7,450 nt of DNA from Oscillospiraceae bacterium (GTDB lineage Bacteria > Bacillota > Clostridia > Oscillospirales > Ruminococcaceae), in NCBI GenBank assembly GCA_031285645.1, contig JAITVU010000034.1, positions 1 through 7,450 of the forward strand. The letters are read 5' to 3'. Below the pieces are notes generated by a model, which searched no databases, was not told the DNA's origin, and saw nothing but the letters and a program-made list of their open reading frames with translations. The position numbers were made by a program, and so were the translations under genes. This document shows, in pieces, positions 1 through 6,443 of this stretch. Position 1 is the stretch's first letter. Each line of letters begins with the position of its first letter.

Positions 1-2
1 CG

Positions 3-71
3 CGTCTGAAAACGCAGCTGAAAATGGGAATTAATCGTTGGATTAATGCGAAAAAGATGAACGATCCATGA
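3..71 (+). CDS. 3' end of an unidentified gene entering from the left edge (partial)
   Basis: Reading frame 3 of the plus strand is open from the window edge to a TGA at 69-71. It encodes 22 residues, RLKTQLKMGINRWINAKKM followed by NDP, a basic and plausible protein C-terminus. The other two plus frames meet stops within the first 35 bases. The stop lies two bases from the stop of the minus-strand gene at 74-370, a normal spacing for convergent genes. The fragment is too short to assign a family, and a chance open frame of this length is quite possible. Confidence 0.4.
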   Translation, partial: RLKTQLKMGINRWINAKKMNDP

Positions 72-73
72 TA

Positions 74-370
74 TTATTTACGCAGCGCTTTGATAGACTT
101 GACAATAAGAAAGATAAAAAAAACAATCTCCATTAACGAAAAAATGGGAAACAACCAATTCAGTGATGACAATAAATCAGTGGCAACATAGATTGCGGTC
201 GGGCCGTCTGCGCCCCCAATAATGCCTATCGCCTCTGTACTATTTAATGAGATTCCAGTAAATAGGGGAACAAATACTGAAGCCGCTCTGTATAATTTGG
301 CCAGCAACAAAACGCCAGTTACAGCGATTACAAACTTTAACTCTTTCTTTGATAATTCCAATATCGGCAC
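74..370 (-). CDS. small membrane protein with sodium-pump decarboxylase beta-subunit motif
   Basis: This 98-residue protein has two hydrophobic stretches, at about residues 12-37 and 70-92, with a conserved-looking segment between them at about 46-66 containing GIIGGADGPTAIYVATDLL. That segment matches the signature loop of the beta subunit of sodium-translocating decarboxylases (the OadB/GcdB/MmdB family), where it lies in the ion pathway. Those proteins are usually about 370-430 residues with many membrane spans, so this is either a stand-alone mini-protein with the motif or a remnant of one. The start is a GTG at 370; the nearest Shine-Dalgarno-like AAGGTG is rather far upstream. A TTG at 361 preceded by GGGGTG six bases away is an alternative start. 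The C-terminus is basic (KSIKALRK), suggesting a cytoplasmic end. It is separated from ecfA by a hairpin and is probably its own unit. The role is unknown; pumping activity should not be assumed. Confidence 0.75.
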   Translation of the reverse strand: MPILELSKKELKFVIAVTGVLLLAKLYRAASVFVPLFTGISLNSTEAIGIIGGADGPTAIYVATDLLSSLNWLFPIFSLMEIVFFIFLIVKSIKALRK

Positions 371-422
371 CCCACATCGAATTAATTCACCTTATATTCC
401 GCAAACCACATAAATCTTATCA

Positions 423-449
423 CAATAATCGCTTCGTAAGCGATTATTG
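423..449 (-). terminator. 12-bp hairpin after the ecfA stop, probable weak terminator
   Basis: CAATAATCGCTT and AAGCGATTATTG form a perfect 12-bp stem with a 3-base loop, starting two bases beyond the ecfA stop codon. On the minus strand the stem is followed by TGATAAGATTTATG, which is T-containing but not a clean T-run. Position argues for a transcription end or mRNA 3'-end stabiliser; the poor T-tract makes strong intrinsic termination uncertain. Confidence 0.5.
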
Positions 450-451
450 CT

Positions 452-1315
452 TCAAGGTGTCCGCGCGTGCTCGAGCAAGGCGCTCAATGCCGCCACGCAC
501 TGGTCCTCCGATATGATGTCCTCCGGCAAGTCAAAGCCCTGCCGCCGTAGCGCATGGACGAGTTCCGTCGCTTGCGGCACATCCAGTCCCACCGACTGCA
601 GGGCCTCCACATGGGAAAAAACCTTGCCCGGGGTATCATCGAATATAATCTTGCCGTCGTCCATCACAACAACGCGCTCGCTTTGCGCGGCCTCGTCCAT
701 AAAATGGGTGATGAGCACGACGGTGATGCCAAAGTATTTGCCCAGCGCTTTAATGGTGCGCATCACTTCCTGCCTGCCGCGCGGGTCCAGCATGGCTGTG
801 GGCTCATCAAGCACAACGCAGTCCGGGCGCATGGCCACAACGCCCGCGATGGCCACGCGCTGTTTCTGCCCGCCTGAGAGCTGATGCGGCGCGTGCGTTT
901 TATACTCCGTCATATTCACAGCGTCCAGGGCTTCATCCACCCGCCGCCTGATTTCCTGGGGCGGCACACCCATGTTTTCGAGCGCAAAGGCCACATCCTC
1001 CTCGACAACAGTCGCGACGATCTGGTTGTCGGGATTCTGGAACACCATGCCCACATGGCAGCGAATATCGAGCAGCTTCGACTCATCGGCCGTGCTCATG
1101 CCGCTGACATACACAGTGCCGCCGGACGGCAGCAAAATCGCGTTAAAGTGCTTTGCCAGCGTCGATTTGCCCGAACCGTTGTGGCCAAGCACCGTGACAA
1201 ACTGCCCCTTCGTCACTGAAAAGTTCAAATTGTCGAACACAGGGACAGCCAGTTCCAAAGCATCCGGCCGTATATATGCAAAAGATATATTTTCACAGGA
1301 AATAATGGGATCCAA
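452..1315 (-). CDS. ecfA1: energy-coupling factor (ECF) transporter ATP-binding protein, EcfA1-like
   Basis: This is the ATPase of an ECF-type importer, the vitamin and micronutrient uptake systems in which two ATPases (EcfA1, EcfA2) and the membrane protein EcfT power exchangeable substrate-binding S components. All ABC motifs are present, numbered from the chosen start: Walker A GHNGSGKST (44-52), Q-loop glutamine in MVFQNPDNQ (93), signature LSGGQKQR (146-153), Walker B VVLDEP with D170/E171, and switch histidine H204 in LITHFMDE. FQNPDNQ and the DEPTAMLDP segment are typical of EcfA1. The frame is open to a GTG at 1363 that has no ribosome-binding site. I chose the TTG at 1315 because AAAGGA lies 12 bases upstream and the 287-residue product MDPIISCENISFAY then begins where family members do. 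The gene ends in TGA. It is last in the ruv-glmM series, about 100 bases after the methyltransferase. No ecfA2 or ecfT follows, so partners must lie elsewhere. Confidence 0.93.
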   Translation of the reverse strand: MDPIISCENISFAYIRPDALELAVPVFDNLNFSVTKGQFVTVLGHNGSGKSTLAKHFNAILLPSGGTVYVSGMSTADESKLLDIRCHVGMVFQNPDNQIVATVVEEDVAFALENMGVPPQEIRRRVDEALDAVNMTEYKTHAPHQLSGGQKQRVAIAGVVAMRPDCVVLDEPTAMLDPRGRQEVMRTIKALGKYFGITVVLITHFMDEAAQSERVVVMDDGKIIFDDTPGKVFSHVEALQSVGLDVPQATELVHALRRQGFDLPEDIISEDQCVAALSALLEHARTP

Positions 1316-1327
1316 CTCTATTGTCAG

Positions 1328-1333
1328 TCCTTT
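1328..1333 (-). promoter_or_regulatory. ribosome-binding site deciding the ecfA start
   Basis: AAAGGA on the minus strand lies 12 bases before a TTG codon at 1315-1313 and inside the longer reading frame that begins at GTG 1363. It is the only Shine-Dalgarno-like sequence near either candidate start. The spacing is at the long end, so the start assignment remains moderate. Confidence 0.45.
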
Positions 1334-1415
1334 CGCCGGCACCCGGCCCGCATTTACGCGCACGTCGTTTTATCTTGCACACTGTAATCAATATTTCCAC
1401 TTGCCTGTTTGTCCG

Positions 1416-2279
1416 TCAGAAGCTCTGCCATATAGCCGTGCTGCCGCAAGGCAAAGCTTGTCCCGTCGCTTTGACCGCAAGGCCAATCTCGCTGCTTGTC
1501 ACTGCGCCGCCGCGCGGCGCTTTGATCAGCACAGCCAGAATATAGGCCATCACGGACGGCGACAGGCCGGTTGTATAGGAATTGAGCATAAAAAACAGGG
1601 CGTTATCGCTGAGCAAAGCCGCGCTGGCCCGCACAAGGTCGAAAACGGCGTCTTCCAGCTTCCAGACCTCGCCCCCGGGTCCCCGCCCGTAAGAGGGCGG
1701 GTCCATTATGATGCCGTCATAGGTTTTGCCGCGCCGCGCTTCGCGCTCCACATACTTTTTGCAGTCATCCACAATCCACCGGATCGGTTTCTGCTCAAGA
1801 CCCGAAAGGGCCGCGTTTTCGCGCGCCCAGGTCACAATGCCCTTTGAGGCGTCCACATGGCAAACCTCAGCCCCGGCCGCGGCGCAGGCCAGGGTGGCCC
1901 CGCCCGTATAGGCAAACAGGTTGAGTACGCGCACAGGCCGCCCGGCGGCGCTTATCACATCCCGCATATAATCCCAATTGACGGCCTGCTCCGGGAAAAG
2001 GCCCGTGTGTTTAAAGTTGGTGGGCCTGATGCGGAAGCTGAGATCCTTATAGCTCACCGTCCACTCCCGGGCCGGCAGATTCGCATCGTCCCAGCGCCCG
2101 CCACCGGTATCCGAGCGGATATAGCGCGCGTGCGCCTTTTTCCACTCGGGTCCGCGCGGCGTTTTCCATATCACCTGGGGGTCGGGCCGGATGAGCGTAT
2201 AAGGGCCCCACCGTTCGAGCTTTTCGCCGTCCGTCGCGTCCAGGACCTCAATATCCCGCCATTCGTTTTTGATCCTCAT
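1416..2279 (-). CDS. class I SAM-dependent methyltransferase, RlmI/RlmK-like (probable rRNA methyltransferase)
   Basis: This 287-residue protein has a Rossmann-fold methyltransferase core: motif I VLNLFAYTGGATL (118-130) for S-adenosylmethionine binding, an acidic residue in CHVDASKG (D143) for the ribose, DDCKKYV (171-177), and the catalytic-region motif IV IMDPPSYGRG (191-200). The DPPSY motif and the N-terminal YTLIRPDPQVIW block place it with the SAM-methyltransferase family that includes the 23S rRNA enzymes RlmI and RlmK/L. The PUA domain of RlmI is absent, and the exact substrate is not known from sequence. The C-terminus EIGLAVKATGQALPCGSTAIW looks like a complete family end. The frame is open to 2333, but the ATG at 2279 is preferred: a GGAGGAG lies upstream at a rather long spacing, and the product then starts just before the conserved region. 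It overlaps the 3' end of glmM by 32 bases, indicating translational coupling in one operon. Confidence 0.85.
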   Translation of the reverse strand: MRIKNEWRDIEVLDATDGEKLERWGPYTLIRPDPQVIWKTPRGPEWKKAHARYIRSDTGGGRWDDANLPAREWTVSYKDLSFRIRPTNFKHTGLFPEQAVNWDYMRDVISAAGRPVRVLNLFAYTGGATLACAAAGAEVCHVDASKGIVTWARENAALSGLEQKPIRWIVDDCKKYVEREARRGKTYDGIIMDPPSYGRGPGGEVWKLEDAVFDLVRASAALLSDNALFFMLNSYTTGLSPSVMAYILAVLIKAPRGGAVTSSEIGLAVKATGQALPCGSTAIWQSF

Positions 2280-3630
2280 TCTGAGACAATCTCTCCTCCA
2301 GCTCATCGACGACCTTGGTTGCCAGCGCCTCAATTTCGTCCTTGTCTTTCCCTTCTATCATAACGCGGATGAGCGGCTCCGTACCGGATGCCCGCACCAA
2401 AATGCGCCCGTCGTCCCCAAGCTGCTCCTGCGCTTTCTGAATGATCACATCCGCAGCCTTATCCATGCTGAGCTTCGATTTCATAACGGCGTCCGCGCGT
2501 ATGCCCTTGAGCACCTGGGGATAGACCGTCATCACGCCGGCCAGTTCGGAAAGCTTTTTGCCTGATGCCTTCATGGCGGCCAGCAACTGAACGGCGGTCA
2601 ACTGGCCGTCGCCCGTCGACATGTGGTCGGACAGGATGACATGGCCTGACTGCTCCCCGCCCAGATTGAAGCCGTGCTGACGCATGCGCTCAAGCACGTA
2701 GCGGTCTCCCACTTTCGTGGTCTCGAGATTGATGTCTTGCGCCTGAGCGAATTTAAAGAGTCCCATATTGCTCATCACGGTGGCGACAATTGTATTATTT
2801 TTAAGGCGGTTCCGCTTTTTCATTTCCAGAGCGAGGATTGCCATGATCTCATCGCCGTCCACCACCTTGCCGTTTTCATCAACCGCGATGCAGCGGTCGG
2901 CGTCCCCGTCAAAGGCGATGCCCGCGTCATAATGGCCGTCGGCGATGTATCGGCACAGGTTTTCCATGTGCATGGTGCCGCAATTTTTGTTGATGTTGAT
3001 GCCGTTCGGCTAACAGGCGATGATGTCCGCCTCGGCGCCAAGGCGTTCAAAAAGCGTCTTAGCCGTCGCGCAGGCGCTGCCGTTCGAGCAGTCCAAAGCG
3101 ATCTTGAGTCCGGACAAATCCCCCTCAGCGGTGCTCACAAGGTGATCAACATAGGCCGATACAAGGTTATCGATTTTTTTTATGCGCCCAAGCTCCCAGC
3201 CCGACCGGATCAAATAGGGTTTAACCTTGTCGAGTACAATTTCCTCAACCTCGAACTCCTCGGCGTCCGTAAATTTGTAGCCTGCCGGGCCGAATGTTTT
3301 AATCCCGTTGAACTCGTATGGGTTATGCGAGGCCGAAAGCATAATGCCGCCGTCGGCGTATTCTTTTGACACCAGGTAAGCAACCGCGGGCGTCGGCAAA
3401 ACGCCGCCCTGTATGACGTCCGCGCCAACGGAACACAGCCCGGCGACTATAGCCGCCTCCAGCATATCGGACGATATCCGCGTATCCTTCCCCACAAGCA
3501 CTGTGGGCATGCGCCCGATCTGCTCCGCCAAAACCATGGCGGCCGCCCGGCCAATGTTCATCGCGAGCGTACAGCTGATTTCCGTATTCGCGATTCCGCG
3601 CACACCGTCTGTCCCATATATTCTGCCCAT
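2248..3630 (-). pseudogene. glmM: phosphoglucosamine mutase GlmM, interrupted by an in-frame TAG
   Basis: GlmM interconverts glucosamine-6-phosphate and glucosamine-1-phosphate, the step feeding UDP-GlcNAc and peptidoglycan synthesis in the cytoplasm. Read as one frame the gene gives 460 codons, a normal family length (about 445-450), with every functional site: phosphoserine loop LSASHNP (Ser101), metal loop FDGDADR (D241, D243, D245), sugar loop GGEQSGH (E326) and phosphate-binding RASGTEP (413-419). Codon 207 (3010-3012), between ADIIAC and PNGININ, is TAG, so normal translation would give a 206-residue fragment lacking the metal, sugar and phosphate sites. The frame is identical on both sides, so this is a point change, most simply CAG (Gln) to TAG. 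The next ATG (2973) has no ribosome-binding site. The start ATG at 3630 follows AAAGGGG at good spacing; the stop is TGA at 2248. GlmM is normally essential, so error, recent mutation, suppression or a second copy elsewhere are all possible. Confidence 0.93.
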
Positions 3631-3786
3631 ATCAAAACCCCTTTATTGGACCTGCGCAAAGCAAAGCCCGAATTACAGCAAACGGTCCCCTACCTACAAA
3701 TATATTCCTTTAAAATCCGATTTATGACAAATTTCATGAATCACGCGGACACGCCCGCCTGCACCCTCCGGATTCAGGTTTGCCGG
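3631..3786. other. ruvB-glmM spacer
   Basis: A 156-base gap separates the ruvB stop from the glmM start. Apart from the glmM ribosome-binding site (AAAGGGG, minus strand, just upstream of 3630) I see no gene, no strong terminator and no convincing promoter. The two genes could be co-transcribed. Confidence 0.4.
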
Positions 3787-4848
3787 CTACAGGGGCTCCG
3801 TTTCCAGCCTCATCTGGTCAAAACCCGGTTTTTCCGGCATGGACAAACCGAGATGGGCATAGGCCTGTCTGGTCGCGACGCGTCCTCTGGGCGTTTTCCC
3901 CAAAAAGCCAATCTGCATCAGGAAGGGCTCGCACACATCCTCGAGCGTGACCGCTTCCTCACCGATGGCGGATGCGAGCGTTTCAAGTCCCACAGGCCCG
4001 CCACCGTAGCTTTTTATGATCATCTCAAGCATCCTGCGGTCAATGGAGTCGAGCCCGAGCGCGTCAATTTCAAGGCGGTCCAGCGCCGTATCCGCAATAT
4101 CTCTTGTAATCACGCCGTCGCCGATCACCTGCGCGAAATCGCGCACGCGTTTCAGCAGGCGGTTCGCGATGCGCGGCGTCCCCCGACTGCGCGCCGCCAG
4201 TTCGACGGCGCCCTTCTCATCGCACTCAATATCGAGGATGCGCGCGCTGTTCCTGATGATGGTCGTCAGCTCCTCGGTTGTATACAGTTCCAGCCGGAGC
4301 ACGACGCCGAAGCGGTCGCGCAGGGGCGCTGTGAGCTGTCCGGCGCGCGTCGTGGCCCCAACAAGGGTGAAGCGCGGCAAATCAATGCGAATAGAGCGCG
4401 CCGACGGGCCCTTGCCGATGATAATATCCAGAGCGTAATCCTCCATGGCCGGATAAAGCACTTCCTCAACAGCGCGGGACAGTCGGTGGATCTCGTCGAT
4501 AAAGAGAATGTCGTTTTCCGCCAGATTTGTGAGCAGCGCGGCCAGGTCCCCGGGTTTTTCAATCGCCGGCCCCGACGTCGTGCGGATATTGACATTGAGC
4601 TCATTAGCGATGATATTGGACAGCGTGGTTTTCCCGAGGCCCGGCGGGCCGTATAAAAGGACATGGTCGAGACACTCCCCGCGCATTTTGGCGGCCTCAA
4701 TAAACACGCTTAAATTCTCCTTGGCCTTGACCTGGCCAATATAGGCGTCCATTGTTTTGGGCCGCAGGGAATACTCGGTTTCAACATCCCCGGCGCTGTA
4801 TTCAGGATCGACCATCCTGTTTTCAAAATCCAACTCCATGTCAGGCAT
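3787..4848 (-). CDS. ruvB: Holliday junction branch migration DNA helicase RuvB
   Basis: RuvB is the hexameric AAA+ motor that, loaded by RuvA onto a Holliday junction, drives branch migration during recombination and repair. The 353-residue product shows the full domain order: N-terminal [12 protein letters not shown]; Walker A GPPGLGKT (residues 67-74); Walker B ILFIDEIH (114-121, D118/E119); sensor segment GATTRAG (164-170); the arginine-finger region APLRDRFG (174-181); the lid domain with [18 protein letters not shown]; and the C-terminal winged helix with [12 protein letters not shown] and [12 protein letters not shown]. Family length is about 335-350. The ATG at 4848 has GGAGAGG about ten bases upstream, and the second methionine (residue 4) lacks such a site. 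The stop codon is TAG at a natural family C-terminus, which shows that TAG is used as a genuine stop here. Unusually, 334 bases separate it from ruvA, where the two genes are normally almost adjacent. Confidence 0.98.
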   Translation of the reverse strand: MPDMELDFENRMVDPEYSAGDVETEYSLRPKTMDAYIGQVKAKENLSVFIEAAKMRGECLDHVLLYGPPGLGKTTLSNIIANELNVNIRTTSGPAIEKPGDLAALLTNLAENDILFIDEIHRLSRAVEEVLYPAMEDYALDIIIGKGPSARSIRIDLPRFTLVGATTRAGQLTAPLRDRFGVVLRLELYTTEELTTIIRNSARILDIECDEKGAVELAARSRGTPRIANRLLKRVRDFAQVIGDGVITRDIADTALDRLEIDALGLDSIDRRMLEMIIKSYGGGPVGLETLASAIGEEAVTLEDVCEPFLMQIGFLGKTPRGRVATRQAYAHLGLSMPEKPGFDQMRLETEPL

Positions 4849-5182
4849 TTAAATGTATACCTCTCCAGATCTTATCTTATCTTCATGCAGGCGGACAATA
4901 ATGACATTCACCGCTGCAAGCAGGCGGTGTATCCGAAGGATACCGCCACTGCGGAGGCGAAAAGGCCGGCTCCGCTGACCCGGGGTAAGGAACCGCCCCA
5001 GGGGGCGGGGAATGACACCCCTTCGTTTCACTGAAAAACAGCGCCGGCCGCCAACGCCGCAAATCCCCTTTGGCAGCAAGCTGCCAAAGCCACCGCGCCG
5101 CAAAGCGGCGCGTGGTTGCCGCGCTTTTAAAAAGCACGGCGGATTTGCGGCTTCCGAGCCGGTTTCCCTTCCGTGGCTTTAT
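4849..5182. repeat. hairpin-rich palindromic element between ruvA and ruvB
   Basis: This gene-free stretch is dense with inverted repeats. Block one: GGCGGT..TATCC / GGATACCGCC (4923-4947, 3-base loop). Block two: GGCCGGC..GCTG (4964-4977) pairing with CAGCGCCGGCC (5039-5049), with an inner CCGCCC/GGGCGG hairpin (4993-5008). Block three is cloverleaf-like: CCGCAAATCC (5057-5066) pairs perfectly with GGATTTGCGG (5141-5150) and encloses three hairpins: CTTTGGCAGC/GCTGCCAAAG (5068-5089), CGCGCCGC/GCGGCGCG (5094-5112), and GCCGCGCTTTT/AAAAGCACGGC (5118-5140, one mismatch). Open frames across it are low-complexity and Arg/Pro-rich, as expected of palindromic GC-rich DNA. It resembles dispersed intergenic palindromic repeats (REP- or MITE-like) or a structured RNA. 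The last ~25 bases before 4848 hold the ruvB ribosome-binding site. Confidence 0.7.
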
Positions 5183-5788
5183 TTAACGGTAACCGGCGGC
5201 CAAACTTTTAAGCCCTGTCTTGATCATATCCTCCACAGGCAGATCCGGCGGCAAAGTCGCGACGGAAGCCGCCGCCTCGGACTGGCTGTAGCCTAAAACG
5301 ACAAGCGCCGATACCGCTTCGGCCATATTGCCGGACCCCACCGCGATATTGGCGACCGGGGCGCCTATTCCCTGAGCGATGTCAGCCGTTGAGACCTTGT
5401 CGCGCAGTTCCAGTATGATGCGCTGAGCCAGCTTGGGGCCGACGCCCTGCGCAACGGTGAGAAGCTTATGATCCCCGGAAGCGACGCAGAGCGCGAAGCG
5501 CTCCGGCGACATTTGCGACAGAATGGCGAGCGCCGCCTTCGGTCCCACACCCGTGACGCCCAGCAGCATTTTAAAACAGGCGAGCTCGCCTTTGTCCGCG
5601 AAACCGAACAGGTCGATGGCGCCCTCGCGCACATGCAGATATGTATAGAGCGTCGCCTCGGACCCGACCTCCCCCACCGATGTGACGGTCGACAGGCTTG
5701 TCTGGCAATGATAAGCCACACCTGAACATTCCACGGCAACGCTCACCGCGTCATAGTAGACAATGATGCCTTTAAGGCTGTACAGCAT
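5183..5788 (-). CDS. ruvA: Holliday junction branch migration complex subunit RuvA
   Basis: RuvA binds the four-way Holliday junction as a tetramer, holds it open and recruits RuvB. The 201-residue protein has the usual length and three domains: an N-terminal OB fold (1-63, starting MLYSLKGIIVYY with LYTYLHVREGAIDLFGF), a central region with two helix-hairpin-helix DNA-binding motifs (LLGVTGVGPKAALAIL, 75-90, and VAQGVGPKLAQRIILELRDK, 112-131), and after a flexible Gly/Ala-rich linker (138-153) a C-terminal RuvB-contacting domain (154-201) containing EAVSALVVLGYSQSEA. The start ATG at 5788 lies five bases after the ruvC stop, with GAGGTAAGGGG directly upstream, so ruvC and ruvA are clearly in one transcript and likely translationally coupled. 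It ends in TAA. Downstream, a palindromic spacer separates it from ruvB. Confidence 0.98.
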   Translation of the reverse strand: MLYSLKGIIVYYDAVSVAVECSGVAYHCQTSLSTVTSVGEVGSEATLYTYLHVREGAIDLFGFADKGELACFKMLLGVTGVGPKAALAILSQMSPERFALCVASGDHKLLTVAQGVGPKLAQRIILELRDKVSTADIAQGIGAPVANIAVGSGNMAEAVSALVVLGYSQSEAAASVATLPPDLPVEDMIKTGLKSLAAGYR

Positions 5789-5793
5789 TCCCC

Positions 5794-6318
5794 TTACCTC
5801 GTTTTCAGATTCATAAGCCGCCCCGCGCCGAATGACGAAAAGGCGCTATGCGCGTGGCAAATCGCGATAGCCAAAGCATCCGCCGTATCGTCGGGCTTCG
5901 GTATGCTTTCAAGGTTCAGCAAAGTCTTCGTCATGATCTGCACCTGTTTTTTTTCGGCTTTGCCATAGCCGACCACCGACTGCTTGACCTGAAGCGGCGT
6001 ATATTCAAAAACACCGACGTTGTTTTTTGTCGCGCAGAGCTGTATAACACCCCTGGCCTGTGACACGTCGATAGCGGTTTTTTGGTTTGTCGTAAAAAAC
6101 AATTTTTCAATGGACATATACTGGGGTGAGAGGCGCTTTATCAGGACATCCAACGTGTCATATATATATTCAAGGCGGCGCTCAAAAGGCATTTGGGACG
6201 GCGTCGTCACCGCGCCGTATTCCACGACGCCAAAACGGCTGCCCGTATAATCCAGCACGCCGTAACCCACAATGGCGTAGCCCGGGTCGATCCCTATAAT
6301 GCGCATCGTTTTCGCCAT
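5794..6318 (-). CDS. ruvC: crossover junction endodeoxyribonuclease RuvC
   Basis: RuvC is the dimeric, metal-dependent nuclease that resolves Holliday junctions by paired symmetrical nicks. The 174-residue product keeps the RNase H-like fold and the four acidic catalytic residues: D11 in IIGIDPG, E71 in SIEKLFF, and D144 and D147 in KPDDTADALAIAICH. The segment AIDVSQARGVI and the loop YTPLQVKQSVVGYGKAEKKQV are also typical. Open codons extend to a GTG at 6327, but the ATG at 6318 has GGGTGGGG three bases upstream and is preferred; an ATG at 6306 would start exactly at MRIIGIDPG but lacks a site. It is the first gene of the minus-strand series, with a good sigma-A promoter about 100 bases upstream and ruvA five bases downstream. 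I see no LexA-type operator near the promoter, so DNA-damage control is not evident. Confidence 0.97.
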   Translation of the reverse strand: MAKTMRIIGIDPGYAIVGYGVLDYTGSRFGVVEYGAVTTPSQMPFERRLEYIYDTLDVLIKRLSPQYMSIEKLFFTTNQKTAIDVSQARGVIQLCATKNNVGVFEYTPLQVKQSVVGYGKAEKKQVQIMTKTLLNLESIPKPDDTADALAIAICHAHSAFSSFGAGRLMNLKTR

Positions 6319-6414
6319 AAACCCCACCCAAGATTAATATATATTATTTTATCAGGCCATGCATCTAAAAACAGAGCCGCGCCGGGCTCATCTTGCAAAG
6401 ACACAATCTAATAT

Positions 6415-6443
6415 ATTATAGCACAACACATCGAGCACCACAA
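6415..6443 (-). promoter_or_regulatory. sigma-A-type promoter for the ruvC operon
   Basis: On the minus strand TTGTGG (6443-6438) is followed after 17 bases by TATAAT (6420-6415), a perfect -10 box. TGC immediately precedes it, giving the extended -10 TGn motif that compensates for the weak -35. The start point would be near 6408, leaving a leader of about 90 bases before ruvC. Confidence 0.6.

Noticed and set aside
972..1847. Long plus-strand open frame of 291 codons across ecfA and the methyltransferase
   Set aside because: It is antisense to two genes with clear family motifs, spans the gap between them, and its translation shows no recognisable domain.
3010..3012. Genome-wide reading of TAG as an amino acid
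   Set aside because: ruvB ends in TAG at a normal family C-terminus and no other gene in the window has an internal TAG, so a single glmM change is simpler.
3690..3740. Promoter for glmM (TTGTCA with TATATT on the minus strand)
   Set aside because: The spacer would be 20 bases, too long for a normal sigma-A promoter; no better -10 lies at 16-18 bases.
3646..4656. Plus-strand open frame of 336 codons opposite ruvB
   Set aside because: It is antisense to an unmistakable ruvB; its Arg/His-rich composition is typical of shadow frames in GC-rich genes.
4865..4905. Promoter for ruvB (TTGTCC with TAAGAT on the minus strand)
   Set aside because: Both boxes match the consensus only moderately, and the leader would be very short; not strong enough to list.
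4849..5137. Two overlapping minus-strand open frames of 84 codons between ruvA and ruvB
   Set aside because: They lie in palindromic GC-rich DNA, have Arg/Pro-rich low-complexity translations and no ribosome-binding site.
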